Below are positions 1-7,769 of a stretch of 64,000 nt of DNA, piece after piece; positions within the stretch are counted from its first letter, which is position 1; every line of letters begins with the position of its first letter. The notes beneath the pieces are model-generated. The model made no database searches, was not told the origin of the DNA, and was given only the letters and a program-made list of their open reading frames with translations. Source of the DNA: Aquiflexum balticum DSM 16537 (lineage in GTDB: Bacteria; Bacteroidota; Bacteroidia; Cytophagales; Cyclobacteriaceae); NCBI RefSeq assembly GCF_900176595.1, contig NZ_LT838813.1, positions 124,001 through 188,000 of the forward strand, in the 5' to 3' direction. The position numbers were made by a program, and so were the translations under genes.

Positions 1-2
1 CT

Positions 3-302
3 GACTTTGATTTTGAGGGAGTAATTCAGTTAACTTTTCACCCTGAAGAAATTGGATACATATTTCAGAATCCTGATCAGACTAAAGCTTTTTTCAGAAT
101 ATGGACCATCAAAGAGTCCTTTCTTAAAGCCACAGGAGTAGGGTTGATAGATAACCTTAGCGACCTGAATATGATGAAAAATTCAACACCCTTGGCAAAT
201 CTTAATCCTTGGCAAATTCAGAGTTTTATAATTGACGGAAATTATTGGTGCAGTATCTGTTATCAAGCCCAAAATCCTAAAATAAAGTTTTATGACTATT
301 GA
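3..302 (+). CDS. 4'-phosphopantetheinyl transferase (Sfp type), C-terminal part
   Basis: The gene enters from the left edge, so only about 99 C-terminal residues are visible. They contain the Sfp-family signature WTIKESFLKATG, in which the Lys and Glu bind the magnesium and the CoA pyrophosphate. Such enzymes move phosphopantetheine from CoA onto carrier proteins of fatty-acid, polyketide or peptide synthesis. The reading frame begins at base 3 and ends with TGA at 300-302. It is followed by a strong terminator at 442-477, so it is probably a transcription unit separate from the ebo genes. The family call rests on the signature motif; the substrate carrier protein cannot be told from here. 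Confidence 0.75.
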   Translation, partial: DFDFEGVIQLTFHPEEIGYIFQNPDQTKAFFRIWTIKESFLKATGVGLIDNLSDLNMMKNSTPLANLNPWQIQSFIIDGNYWCSICYQAQNPKIKFYDY

Positions 303-441
303 AGAATCATGTTTTTTTTAAGACTATAAATGAGTCATAAACAAGCTGATTTTAATCATGTTAATTGATAACAATTTGAATTCTTTTATTGAAACTGAAA
401 CATTAAATTGCCCCTGATTGAAGGGCCTATTAATTGCAAAA

Positions 442-477
442 AAAACTATGTTCTTTCGCACAAAAGAACATAGTTTT
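442..477 (+). terminator. Rho-independent terminator after the phosphopantetheinyl transferase gene
   Basis: A perfect 15-bp stem (AAAACTATGTTCTTT pairing with its complement) closes a 6-base loop, with an A-run before and T-run within the 3' arm. It lies in the 307-bp gap between the transferase stop and eboA. Nothing else coding is seen in this gap; a weaker inverted pair (AAAATCAAT/ATTGATTTT) lies at about 556-585, shortly before eboA. Confidence 0.85.
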
Positions 478-609
478 ATTGAAATACTTGAATAAGCCCA
501 AGCTTCAAATCAATAACAAACTACACCGAAACGACAGCCAAACTTAACATTCTGAAAAAATCAATTAACTTTAAACATTGATTTTTGAGCCCAAATACAC
601 CTTGTAATT

Positions 610-1506
610 ATGAATCATTCCATCGACATCGAAAAAACAAAGATTTTCCTTTTTGAACTTCTGAAGCAGGAAGTGGAAACCAAATCAATGGAATGGCTGG
701 TTCTACAAAAAGAGAAAATTGAAAAAGATGGCTCATACCTCAAGTTTTATATGGCCTTTGGTCAGGCTTCCAGATTTTTTAAGAAGACGATTTTACAACT
801 CACTGATCAACAAAAAAAGCTTGCCAATAGCATTAGAGAAGGTTTCAGCCCTCATACTTGGGATCAGCTTCAGACTGCAAGAGGTTATTTACTCCTACAT
901 TTCGAGGAAAAAGAAGCTTCAAGTTGGGTAAATGCCCTCAACAAACTTTTTGAAACTGCGGATATGCATGAGCAACAATCCCTGTACGCCGCACTTCCAA
1001 TCATGCCCTTTCAACCGGAAATGATAGAAAGGGCCATTGAAGGTCTTAGGACAAATATCAGTTCAGTCTTTGATGCTGTAGCTCTCAACAATCCTTATCC
1101 TTCGGAATATTTCGATGAAAGGGCCTGGAATCAGATGGTCTTGAAAGCCATATTTATGCAGCGCCCATTATATCAAATTCAGAATGCTGACAGTAGAGCT
1201 AATCCGGTTTTGGCCAAGATACTTGTTGATTTTGCCCACGAAAGATGGGCTGCAGGTAGAACTGTCATGCCTGAGCTTTGGCGATTTGTAGGCCCTTATG
1301 TCAATGAAGAAAATTTTGCTGATATTCAAAAAGTACTTCAGACCAATGACCCCAATCAAAAGAAGGCCGCATTGTTAGCATGTGGCAGCAGTGATTACGT
1401 GCCGGCCAAAAAACTCCTTGAAGATCATTCTGAAATCAACAAAGCCATAATAAATGGAGAAATCACTTGGGAACACATCGGTGTAGAATTTCAATCCTCC
1501 ATATAA
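610..1506 (+). CDS. eboA: EboA family protein
   Basis: A 298-residue soluble protein without signal peptide or membrane segments. It is largely helical and charged, and its C-terminal third reads like a short helical repeat (stepwise loss-of-register segments around residues 200-275). EboA is the first gene of the conserved ebo cluster found in cyanobacteria, Bacteroidota, some proteobacteria and eustigmatophyte plastids; its biochemical role is unknown. The assignment leans on the five following genes, which match EboB to EboF in order. Start at the first ATG; there is a 73-bp gap to eboB. Confidence 0.8.
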   Translation: MNHSIDIEKTKIFLFELLKQEVETKSMEWLVLQKEKIEKDGSYLKFYMAFGQASRFFKKTILQLTDQQKKLANSIREGFSPHTWDQLQTARGYLLLHFEEKEASSWVNALNKLFETADMHEQQSLYAALPIMPFQPEMIERAIEGLRTNISSVFDAVALNNPYPSEYFDERAWNQMVLKAIFMQRPLYQIQNADSRANPVLAKILVDFAHERWAAGRTVMPELWRFVGPYVNEENFADIQKVLQTNDPNQKKAALLACGSSDYVPAKKLLEDHSEINKAIINGEITWEHIGVEFQSSI

Positions 1507-1579
1507 TCCACAGATCAATATCAGATTTGATATAAGAGCTAAAACCATTAGTTTTCAACAATATTAAAAATACAACAAG

Positions 1580-2488
1580 ATGGAAATGTTTATCGATCCC
1601 CATATACATGTCATATCAAGGACCACTGATGACTATGAAGCCATGCGCAAAGCGGGTATAGTGGCCATTATTGAACCGGCTTTTTGGTTGGGTCAGCCAC
1701 GGACAGAAGTAGGCAGTTTCAAGGATTATTTCAGCACTTTGGTTGGTTGGGAAAGATTCCGCGCCAAGCAATTCGGTATCGTTCACTATTGTACCATGGG
1801 TCTGAATTCCAAGGAAGCTAATAATATTCCTTTGGCAGAAGAAGTGATGGAATTATTGCCGCTGTATGTTGGCAAAGAGGGTGTGGTTGCCATTGGGGAA
1901 ATCGGTTATGATGACCAAACTGAAGCTGAGGATAGATTTTATAGGTTACAGTTGGAACTTGCCAAAGAGGTCAACCTCCCCGTTTTGATCCATACGCCCC
2001 ATAGGGATAAGAAAAAAGGCACTACCCGCAGCATGGATGTCAGCGAGGAACATGGTGTTGATCCGGGAATGGTAATCGTGGACCACAACAATGAGGAAAC
2101 AGTAAAGGAAGTTTTGGATAGAGGATATTGGGCAGCTTTTACAATCTACCCACACACAAAGATGGGCAGTGAGCGCATGGTGGAAATCGTCAAACAATAC
2201 GGTCCGGAAAGAATCATTGTGGACAGTGCTGCGGATTGGGGAATCAGCGATCCATTGGCAGTTCCAAAAACTGCTGCTTTGATGCGCAAGATGGGAATTC
2301 CTGAAGAGCATATCAGAATGACCTGTTATCAGAATGCATTGACAGCCTATTCCCAAAGTGGCCAGATGGATGAATTGGATTGGCTGAGGCCGGAACCCAT
2401 TGACCAAAGGCAAAGACAATTTGGTAATTCGGTCTTGAGAGGCGGACAGGAACCTAAAGTGGAAGGCTCTGATTTTGTGGAGAATTAA
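1580..2488 (+). CDS. eboB: EboB, TatD-like metal-dependent hydrolase
   Basis: A 302-residue amidohydrolase-fold (TIM barrel) protein of the TatD-related type. Visible metal-site candidates are H8 and H10 (DPHIH), E107 (AIGEIGYD), H138 (LIHTP), H169 (VDHN) and D215 (VDSAADW), which is the normal order for TatD enzymes. TatD proteins are nucleases or hydrolases, but the member of the ebo cluster has no proven substrate. It may equally start at the Met two codons later. It is followed by eboC after only 9 bases, which supports one transcript. Confidence 0.85.
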   Translation: MEMFIDPHIHVISRTTDDYEAMRKAGIVAIIEPAFWLGQPRTEVGSFKDYFSTLVGWERFRAKQFGIVHYCTMGLNSKEANNIPLAEEVMELLPLYVGKEGVVAIGEIGYDDQTEAEDRFYRLQLELAKEVNLPVLIHTPHRDKKKGTTRSMDVSEEHGVDPGMVIVDHNNEETVKEVLDRGYWAAFTIYPHTKMGSERMVEIVKQYGPERIIVDSAADWGISDPLAVPKTAALMRKMGIPEEHIRMTCYQNALTAYSQSGQMDELDWLRPEPIDQRQRQFGNSVLRGGQEPKVEGSDFVEN

Positions 2489-2497
2489 GCATCTTTA

Positions 2498-3409
2498 ATG
2501 TCAAAAATAAAAGCTTATTTACAGCTCACCCGACCCGCAAATATCGTTACTGCTATTGCAGATATTTGGGCAGGCTTCGCCGTCGCCGGTGGAGCATTGG
2601 TTATATTTGCAGATGAAACTGTCCTTATCCAATCACCCGTTTTTCAAAACTTGCTTTGGTTGACACTTTCGACCATAGGCTTGTATGGCGGGGGTGTTGC
2701 CTTCAATGATGTTTTTGATGCGGCATTGGATGCCAAGGAAAGACCTGAAAGACCCATACCAAGTGGAAGGGTATCAAAAGGCAATGCTGCTTGGATGGCT
2801 TTTTTGTTATTGGTTATGGGGGTTGTGGCAGCATCTTTGGTTGGGCCAATCAGCGGATTGATAGCTTTAATTGTGGCCGGCCTTGCTGTTTTATATGATT
2901 ATTGGGGAAAGCATCAGTCCATTATTGGACCTATCAATATGGGTCTTTGCCGTGCAGGAAATCTCCTTTTGGGCGTCAGTGCTTTTCCAATCATGCTGAA
3001 AAGTTATTGGTTTTTGGGCATTATACCTCTGGTATTTGTTGCCGCTATCACCATGATAAGCAGAGGGGAAGTCCATGGCAAAAACAGAAAAGCTTTGATC
3101 GGAGGGTTTGCGATGTACTGCCTGATCATTTTAGCCCTGATTGATTTGGCCTATTTCGAAGGAAAAAATCCGTTACATGTGATCCCTTTCCTGATCCTTT
3201 TTGCTTACATGATTTTTCCTCCACTGATCAAGGCAATCAGGTCTCAAATCCCACAAATGATTGGAAAAGCTGTAAAAGCAGGAGTAATTTCCCTGATTAT
3301 TCTCAATGCCACTATGGCTTCTGTTTTTGCAGGTTGGCAATTTGGGCTAATTGTATTGATCCTTTTGCCTGTTTCTCTGTGGCTGGCCAAGAAATTTGCC
3401 GTTACTTGA
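2498..3409 (+). CDS. eboC: EboC, UbiA-family prenyltransferase-like membrane protein
   Basis: A 303-residue integral membrane protein with about eight or nine hydrophobic segments. The UbiA aspartate-rich motif is present as NDVFDAALD (residues 70-78), followed by RPERPIPSG, which in UbiA enzymes binds the magnesium-prenyl diphosphate. Related enzymes attach isoprenoids to aromatic or other acceptors at the membrane; the acceptor for EboC is not known. Its position between a hydrolase and a sugar-phosphate-cyclase-like enzyme suggests that it prenylates a product of the pathway, which is inference. Confidence 0.88.
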   Translation: MSKIKAYLQLTRPANIVTAIADIWAGFAVAGGALVIFADETVLIQSPVFQNLLWLTLSTIGLYGGGVAFNDVFDAALDAKERPERPIPSGRVSKGNAAWMAFLLLVMGVVAASLVGPISGLIALIVAGLAVLYDYWGKHQSIIGPINMGLCRAGNLLLGVSAFPIMLKSYWFLGIIPLVFVAAITMISRGEVHGKNRKALIGGFAMYCLIILALIDLAYFEGKNPLHVIPFLILFAYMIFPPLIKAIRSQIPQMIGKAVKAGVISLIILNATMASVFAGWQFGLIVLILLPVSLWLAKKFAVT

Positions 3410-3495
3410 AATCTTATTTCGATAACCAGAGTTTATTAAATTGCAAAACATTCCATATCCTTTAAGGATTAACAAGAAGATTTAAGTTTATAAAA

Positions 3496-4650
3496 ATGGA
3501 AAAGATAATTGAACAGGCTTTTGCTGTACCATTTAGGTATCAGGTCTGTTTTTTGGAAGGGATTTTTGATTTAACAAATCCACTATTGGCCAATTTTCTG
3601 GATAACGGAAAAAAAGCCAAGGCATTTTTTGTGGTGGACAATGGTGTGTCCAATGCTTTTCCAGATCTGCTGAAAGACATCAGGGACTATGCTGATGCCT
3701 ATCAGGATAAGTTTATTTTGAGTGCGGAACCTCTGATAGTTGAAGGTGGTGAAATCTCCAAAAATGATGAAGCAACTTTCAAGAAGATAGTAGATGCCAC
3801 GAGTATTTTCGGAATAGACCGTCATTCTTATATTGTTGGTATTGGAGGCGGGGCAGTGTTGGATATGGTTGGTTTTGCCGCTGCGATTTCCCATAGGGGC
3901 ATCAGACATATTCGCATACCGACTACCGTTTTATCCCAAAACGATTCCGGAGTTGGTGTCAAAAACGGTATCAATGCCTATGGTAAGAAAAACTACCTCG
4001 GAACTTTTGCACCTCCTTTCGCAGTCATTAATGACTTTAACTTCCTGACCACACTCGATGATAGAGATTGGCGCTCGGGAATTTCTGAAGCCATCAAAGT
4101 GGCTTTGATCAAAGATATAGGATTTTTTGAATGGCTTGAAAAAAATGCAACAGCATTGGCCAACCGTGAAATGGCCCCCATGCAGGAATTGATCATCAAA
4201 TGCGCCCAAATGCACATGGACCATATCGCAGGTAAAGACCCATTTGAAACAGGTTCTGCCCGGCCTTTGGATTTTGGACATTGGGCTGCCCACAAATTGG
4301 AACATCTGACCCAATATCAGGTGCGGCATGGAGAAGCTGTGGCTATTGGGATTGCTTTGGATAGTACATATTCCTATTTGAAGGGAATGATTTCCAAATT
4401 AGATTTGATGCGTATCATTAACCTCATGAAAGCACTGGGATTTGGGATTTATGCCCATGAGTTGTCAGGCAAGGAATTGCTAAAGGGTCTAGAGGAGTTT
4501 AGGGAACATTTAGGGGGAGAATTGACCATTACTTTATTGGAATATATGGGCAAGGGAGTCGAAGTCCATCAAATGGACAGTGACCTGATTCTTCAATCCA
4601 TTGATCAATTAAAATTATTTCATCAGGAAAAAGTGGTTGCTGATTCCTAA
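3496..4650 (+). CDS. eboD: EboD, 3-dehydroquinate synthase-like sugar phosphate cyclase
   Basis: A 384-residue member of the dehydroquinate synthase superfamily. The NAD-binding GIGGGAVLDMVG lies at residues 116-126 and the three metal ligands appear to be E198 (GISEAIK), H262 (FGHWAAHKLE) and H278 (RHGEAVAIG). Two active-site stretches differ from true AroB enzymes: AroB has SSVGGKTG-N and GHTxGHA-E, here NDSGVGVKNGIN (149-160) and GHWAAHKLE. That argues for another substrate than DAHP, such as a different heptulose phosphate. It is about 20 residues longer than AroB. The ring-forming chemistry is inferred from the family; the product is unknown. Confidence 0.85.
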   Translation: MEKIIEQAFAVPFRYQVCFLEGIFDLTNPLLANFLDNGKKAKAFFVVDNGVSNAFPDLLKDIRDYADAYQDKFILSAEPLIVEGGEISKNDEATFKKIVDATSIFGIDRHSYIVGIGGGAVLDMVGFAAAISHRGIRHIRIPTTVLSQNDSGVGVKNGINAYGKKNYLGTFAPPFAVINDFNFLTTLDDRDWRSGISEAIKVALIKDIGFFEWLEKNATALANREMAPMQELIIKCAQMHMDHIAGKDPFETGSARPLDFGHWAAHKLEHLTQYQVRHGEAVAIGIALDSTYSYLKGMISKLDLMRIINLMKALGFGIYAHELSGKELLKGLEEFREHLGGELTITLLEYMGKGVEVHQMDSDLILQSIDQLKLFHQEKVVADS

Positions 4651-4692
4651 ATTGTGGGATTGTTGCACTTTTAATCCAATTCCAAAATTTCA

Positions 4693-5907
4693 ATGTTTAC
4701 AAAAGGACATCACCTGACTTATTGTACCAATATCCATCCCGGAGAAAGTTGGGAGGAAACCTTTGAAAATCTAAAACAATATATCCCGAAGATCAAAAAA
4801 GAACTTTCTCCAAACCAATCCTTTGGAATCGGACTAAGGTCCTCTAACGATGCAAGTTTGGACCTCACAAAACCGGAAAATCTGGCTGATTTTAAAACAT
4901 GGCTGAGAGAAAATGACTGTTATGTATTTACTTTCAATGGCTTCCCTTACGGAGGATTTCACAGACAGGTCGTCAAAGATGAAGTGCACCAACCCGATTG
5001 GACCACAATAGAAAGACTGGCCTATACGGAAAGACTTTTTGATATTCTTGCCGATCTTTTGTCCGATGAAATAGATGGAGGTATTTCAACTTCCCCTCTC
5101 TCCTACAGACATTGGCACAAGACCAAATCGGATTTGGAAAATGCCATCAAAACGTCAACAATCCATTTGGCCAAAATAGCTGCAAAACTTTATACCATAC
5201 ACCAAAAAACAGGTAAACTCCTTCACCTCGACATCGAACCTGAACCGGACGGCATTCTTGAAAACACCAAGGAAGTCATTGATTTCTATAAAAATTGGCT
5301 GGTACCGATTGGGACAGAATACCTTGTGAAAGAATTAGGGATTTCAGGTTGGGAAGCCGAAAAATGTCTGAAAGAACATATCAGAATCTGCTATGATGTA
5401 TGTCATTTTGCGGTAGTATATGAAAAGCCAAAGGATGTTTTTAAAGCATTTGAAGCAGAGGGTATCAAAGTCGGCAAGATTCAGATCAGTGCTGCATTAA
5501 AGGCTGACATTCCAAAGGATAAAAATGAAAGGAAGGAAATGGAAGCTTTAATATCTCCATTTTCCGAATCCACATACCTGCATCAGGTAGTTGCCAAAGG
5601 CTTGAAGAATGAGTTAACTTCCTTCAGGGATCTGCCTGAGGCCATGAATACCCTTGAATCAACTGATGCTTTGGAATGGCGTATCCACTATCATGTCCCG
5701 ATTTTTCTTTCTGATTATGGGAAAATCTCTTCCACACAATCAGATATCCTAGATGTGTTGAAATATATCAGTAGGAAAAAAGTCTGCAACCATTTGGAAG
5801 TGGAAACCTACACTTGGGAGGTTTTGCCGGAAGACATCAATTTAGATCTAGGGAATTCAATCATAAGAGAACTTCAATGGGTCATAGAAAACAGTGGAAA
5901 CTCATGA
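4693..5907 (+). CDS. eboE: EboE, TIM-barrel metabolite traffic protein
   Basis: A 404-residue cytosolic protein resembling the xylose-isomerase-like/AP-endonuclease-2 TIM barrels. Candidate metal-binding acidic residues appear in LHLDIEPEPDG (D180, E182, E184) and in CYDVCHF (D235, H238). EboE has been named a metabolite traffic protein after studies of cyanobacterial scytonemin formation, where the cluster is needed to get a precursor to the periplasm; the reaction is not established. Its stop codon overlaps the start of eboF (ATGA at 5904-5907), so the two are translationally coupled. Confidence 0.85.
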   Translation: MFTKGHHLTYCTNIHPGESWEETFENLKQYIPKIKKELSPNQSFGIGLRSSNDASLDLTKPENLADFKTWLRENDCYVFTFNGFPYGGFHRQVVKDEVHQPDWTTIERLAYTERLFDILADLLSDEIDGGISTSPLSYRHWHKTKSDLENAIKTSTIHLAKIAAKLYTIHQKTGKLLHLDIEPEPDGILENTKEVIDFYKNWLVPIGTEYLVKELGISGWEAEKCLKEHIRICYDVCHFAVVYEKPKDVFKAFEAEGIKVGKIQISAALKADIPKDKNERKEMEALISPFSESTYLHQVVAKGLKNELTSFRDLPEAMNTLESTDALEWRIHYHVPIFLSDYGKISSTQSDILDVLKYISRKKVCNHLEVETYTWEVLPEDINLDLGNSIIRELQWVIENSGNS

Positions 5908-7280
5908 AAAAAACCGTAGTCATAGATATTGTTGCCCTTTCAAGCAGGGTAATCGGTGAACATACCCCATTTTTGAAAGAATGGATCGCCAAAGGAAAAA
6001 AAGCCACCATCGACCCTGTGTTGCCGGCAGTGACCTGTTCGGCACAGTCAGTTTACCTGACCGGAAAATGGCCTTCGGAAAATGGTATTGTTGGCAATGG
6101 CTGGTATTTCAGGGAGGAATGCGAAGTGAAGTTTTGGAGACAATCCAATCATTTGGTCCAAACTGAAAAAATCTGGGACAAGGCTAAAAAAATCAATCCG
6201 GGTTTTACCGTATCCAATATGTTCTGGTGGTACAATATGTATTCCAATGCAGACTATCAGGTTACCCCCAGACCCCTCTATCCTTCCGATGGCCGCAAAT
6301 TACCGGATTGCCATAGTCATCCTATGGACCTGAGAGACCGGTTGCAAAGGGAATTGGGTCAGTTTCCCCTCTTTTCTTTTTGGGGACCTAACGCCAATAT
6401 CTCCTCTACCAAGTGGATAGCGGAAGCTTCCAAAAAAGTCGATGAATGGCATAATCCAACCCTTACTTTGATCTATCTGCCACATTTGGATTATAACCTG
6501 CAGCGTTGCGGAATAGACTTTTCCAAAATCGGGAAAGACCTGGAGGAAATAGATGCAGTCTGTAAAGACCTGATCACTTATTATGAAAACCAGGGTGCCA
6601 ATGTCATTCTCCTGTCAGAATATGGGATCACTTCCGTCAACCATCCCATCCATATCAACAGGATTTTGAGGGAGAAAGGATATATCGCTGTAAAGGATGA
6701 GTTGGGATTGGAAACCTTGGATGCCGGAACCTGTAGGGCCTTTGCCGTAGCAGACCATCAATTGGCCCATATTTATATCAAGGACAAAAATGATATCCCG
6801 ACTCTGAAGGCACTTCTTGAAAACACTTCGGGAATTGAACTGGTACTGGATGAGGAAGGAAAAAAGAAATTCCATCTCGATCATGATAGGGCCGGCGAAT
6901 TGGTAGCTGTTGCAGACAAGGATTCATGGTTTACCTATTATTATTGGCTGGATGATGCCAAGGCACCGGATTATGCAAGGTGTGTGGATATCCACCGCAA
7001 GCCCGGCTATGACCCGGTGGAGATGTTTGCCGATCCAAACATCAAATTGCTGAAAGCAAAGATTGGAATGAAGATCCTGAAAAAGAAGCTCGGTTTCCGA
7101 TACTTGATGGATGTGATTCCTTTGGATGCTACTTTGGTAAAAGGGTCACATGGTGCTATTCCAAAAGACAGTCTGGACCATCCCATATTTGTCAGTAAAA
7201 ACAAGAATTTATTTGATGGAGAAAAGTTGGAAGCAGTGGAAGTAATGGATTTGATATTGAAGGAGGTTTTTGAGGGGTGA
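5904..7280 (+). CDS. eboF: EboF, alkaline-phosphatase/nucleotide-pyrophosphatase-like protein
   Basis: A 458-residue member of the alkaline phosphatase superfamily (nucleotide pyrophosphatase/phosphodiesterase branch). D8 and the putative nucleophile T44 (PAVTCSAQS) are in place, as are PHLDYNLQ and GSHGAIP further on, which give the second metal set. The usual DHG metal motif is replaced by SEYGI near residue 240. The start at 5904 is chosen because it overlaps the eboE stop in the pattern ATGA; an upstream extension to 5814 would lie inside eboE. No signal peptide is seen. It closes the cluster. Confidence 0.82.
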   Translation: MKKTVVIDIVALSSRVIGEHTPFLKEWIAKGKKATIDPVLPAVTCSAQSVYLTGKWPSENGIVGNGWYFREECEVKFWRQSNHLVQTEKIWDKAKKINPGFTVSNMFWWYNMYSNADYQVTPRPLYPSDGRKLPDCHSHPMDLRDRLQRELGQFPLFSFWGPNANISSTKWIAEASKKVDEWHNPTLTLIYLPHLDYNLQRCGIDFSKIGKDLEEIDAVCKDLITYYENQGANVILLSEYGITSVNHPIHINRILREKGYIAVKDELGLETLDAGTCRAFAVADHQLAHIYIKDKNDIPTLKALLENTSGIELVLDEEGKKKFHLDHDRAGELVAVADKDSWFTYYYWLDDAKAPDYARCVDIHRKPGYDPVEMFADPNIKLLKAKIGMKILKKKLGFRYLMDVIPLDATLVKGSHGAIPKDSLDHPIFVSKNKNLFDGEKLEAVEVMDLILKEVFEG

Positions 7281-7286
7281 TTGGGG

Positions 7287-7380
7287 AAAATCTGCTTGAT
7301 CAGCGTCATCCCGATGTTCGGGACAGGTTAAGCGTTCTCTAGAACACGGATGACACAGATTTGGCTGATGAGCACTGATA
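7287..7380. repeat. Dispersed repeat, copy A (imperfect inverted repeat)
   Basis: The stretch starts AAATCTGCTTGATCAGCGT and ends GATTTGGCTGATGAGCAC; its two halves are imperfect inverted complements (AAATCTGC and GATCAGC recur as complements in the second half). A second copy lies at 7448-7521. Both sit in the 318-bp space between eboF and the convergent small membrane gene. Similar short non-coding repeats are common between Bacteroidota genes. Confidence 0.75.
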
Positions 7381-7447
7381 AAAAAATGTGTCTTTGGCTG
7401 AAATAGTTTTTAATATCCACACCTAATTGGATAATATAAAATCAGTG

Positions 7448-7521
7448 TAAATCTGCTTGATCAGCGTTATCAGCGTGCAATAGAACACGGATGACGCAGA
7501 TTTGGCTGATGAGCACTAATA
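7448..7521. repeat. Dispersed repeat, copy B (imperfect inverted repeat)
   Basis: It shares AAATCTGCTTGATCAGCGT, the middle TAGAACACGGATGAC and the end GATTTGGCTGATGAGCACT with copy A at 7287-7380, but has a shorter centre (it lacks the GATGTTCGGGACAGG part). No protein can be read from it. Confidence 0.75.
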
Positions 7522-7598
7522 AAATAAGTTTGAACCTCTTGATTTAATCAAGGATTTAGATCAAAATCCCTTTCTGTTTAGGTTTCCTTCCAACTCTC

Positions 7599-7769
7599 CT
7601 ATTTATTTTTATTCAAAAAATCCAAAATCACCAATCCTCCAAACCATCCCACCGTACAAATCAACAAACTAAGGTTCAACCGGGATTGATTTAAGATTTC
7701 CATATAATACAATATGGCTAACGAAAACATGACAACAAGTATGAACAGTGCAAAGTAGGTGCTTTTCAT
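7599..7769 (-). CDS. 56-residue membrane protein, translationally coupled to the permease
   Basis: A short gene read from ATG at 7769 to TAG at 7599. It codes for a 56-residue protein with two hydrophobic segments (about residues 4-22 and 31-49) and a charged tail ending NKNK. Its ATG overlaps the permease stop in the pattern ATGA (7766-7769), the classic sign of coupled translation. No family is recognised. Context suggests an accessory subunit or stabiliser of the NCS1-type permease, which is inference. Its small size explains why such genes escape automatic annotation. Confidence 0.7.
   Translation of the reverse strand: MKSTYFALFILVVMFSLAILYYMEILNQSRLNLSLLICTVGWFGGLVILDFLNKNK

Noticed and set aside
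3496-4650. aroB for the shikimate pathway
   Set aside because: The substrate motifs differ from AroB and the gene is fixed in the ebo cluster; true aroB is probably elsewhere.
4693-5907. Xylose isomerase or AP endonuclease IV
   Set aside because: The TIM-barrel type is similar, but the position in the ebo cluster and the length of 404 residues fit EboE better.
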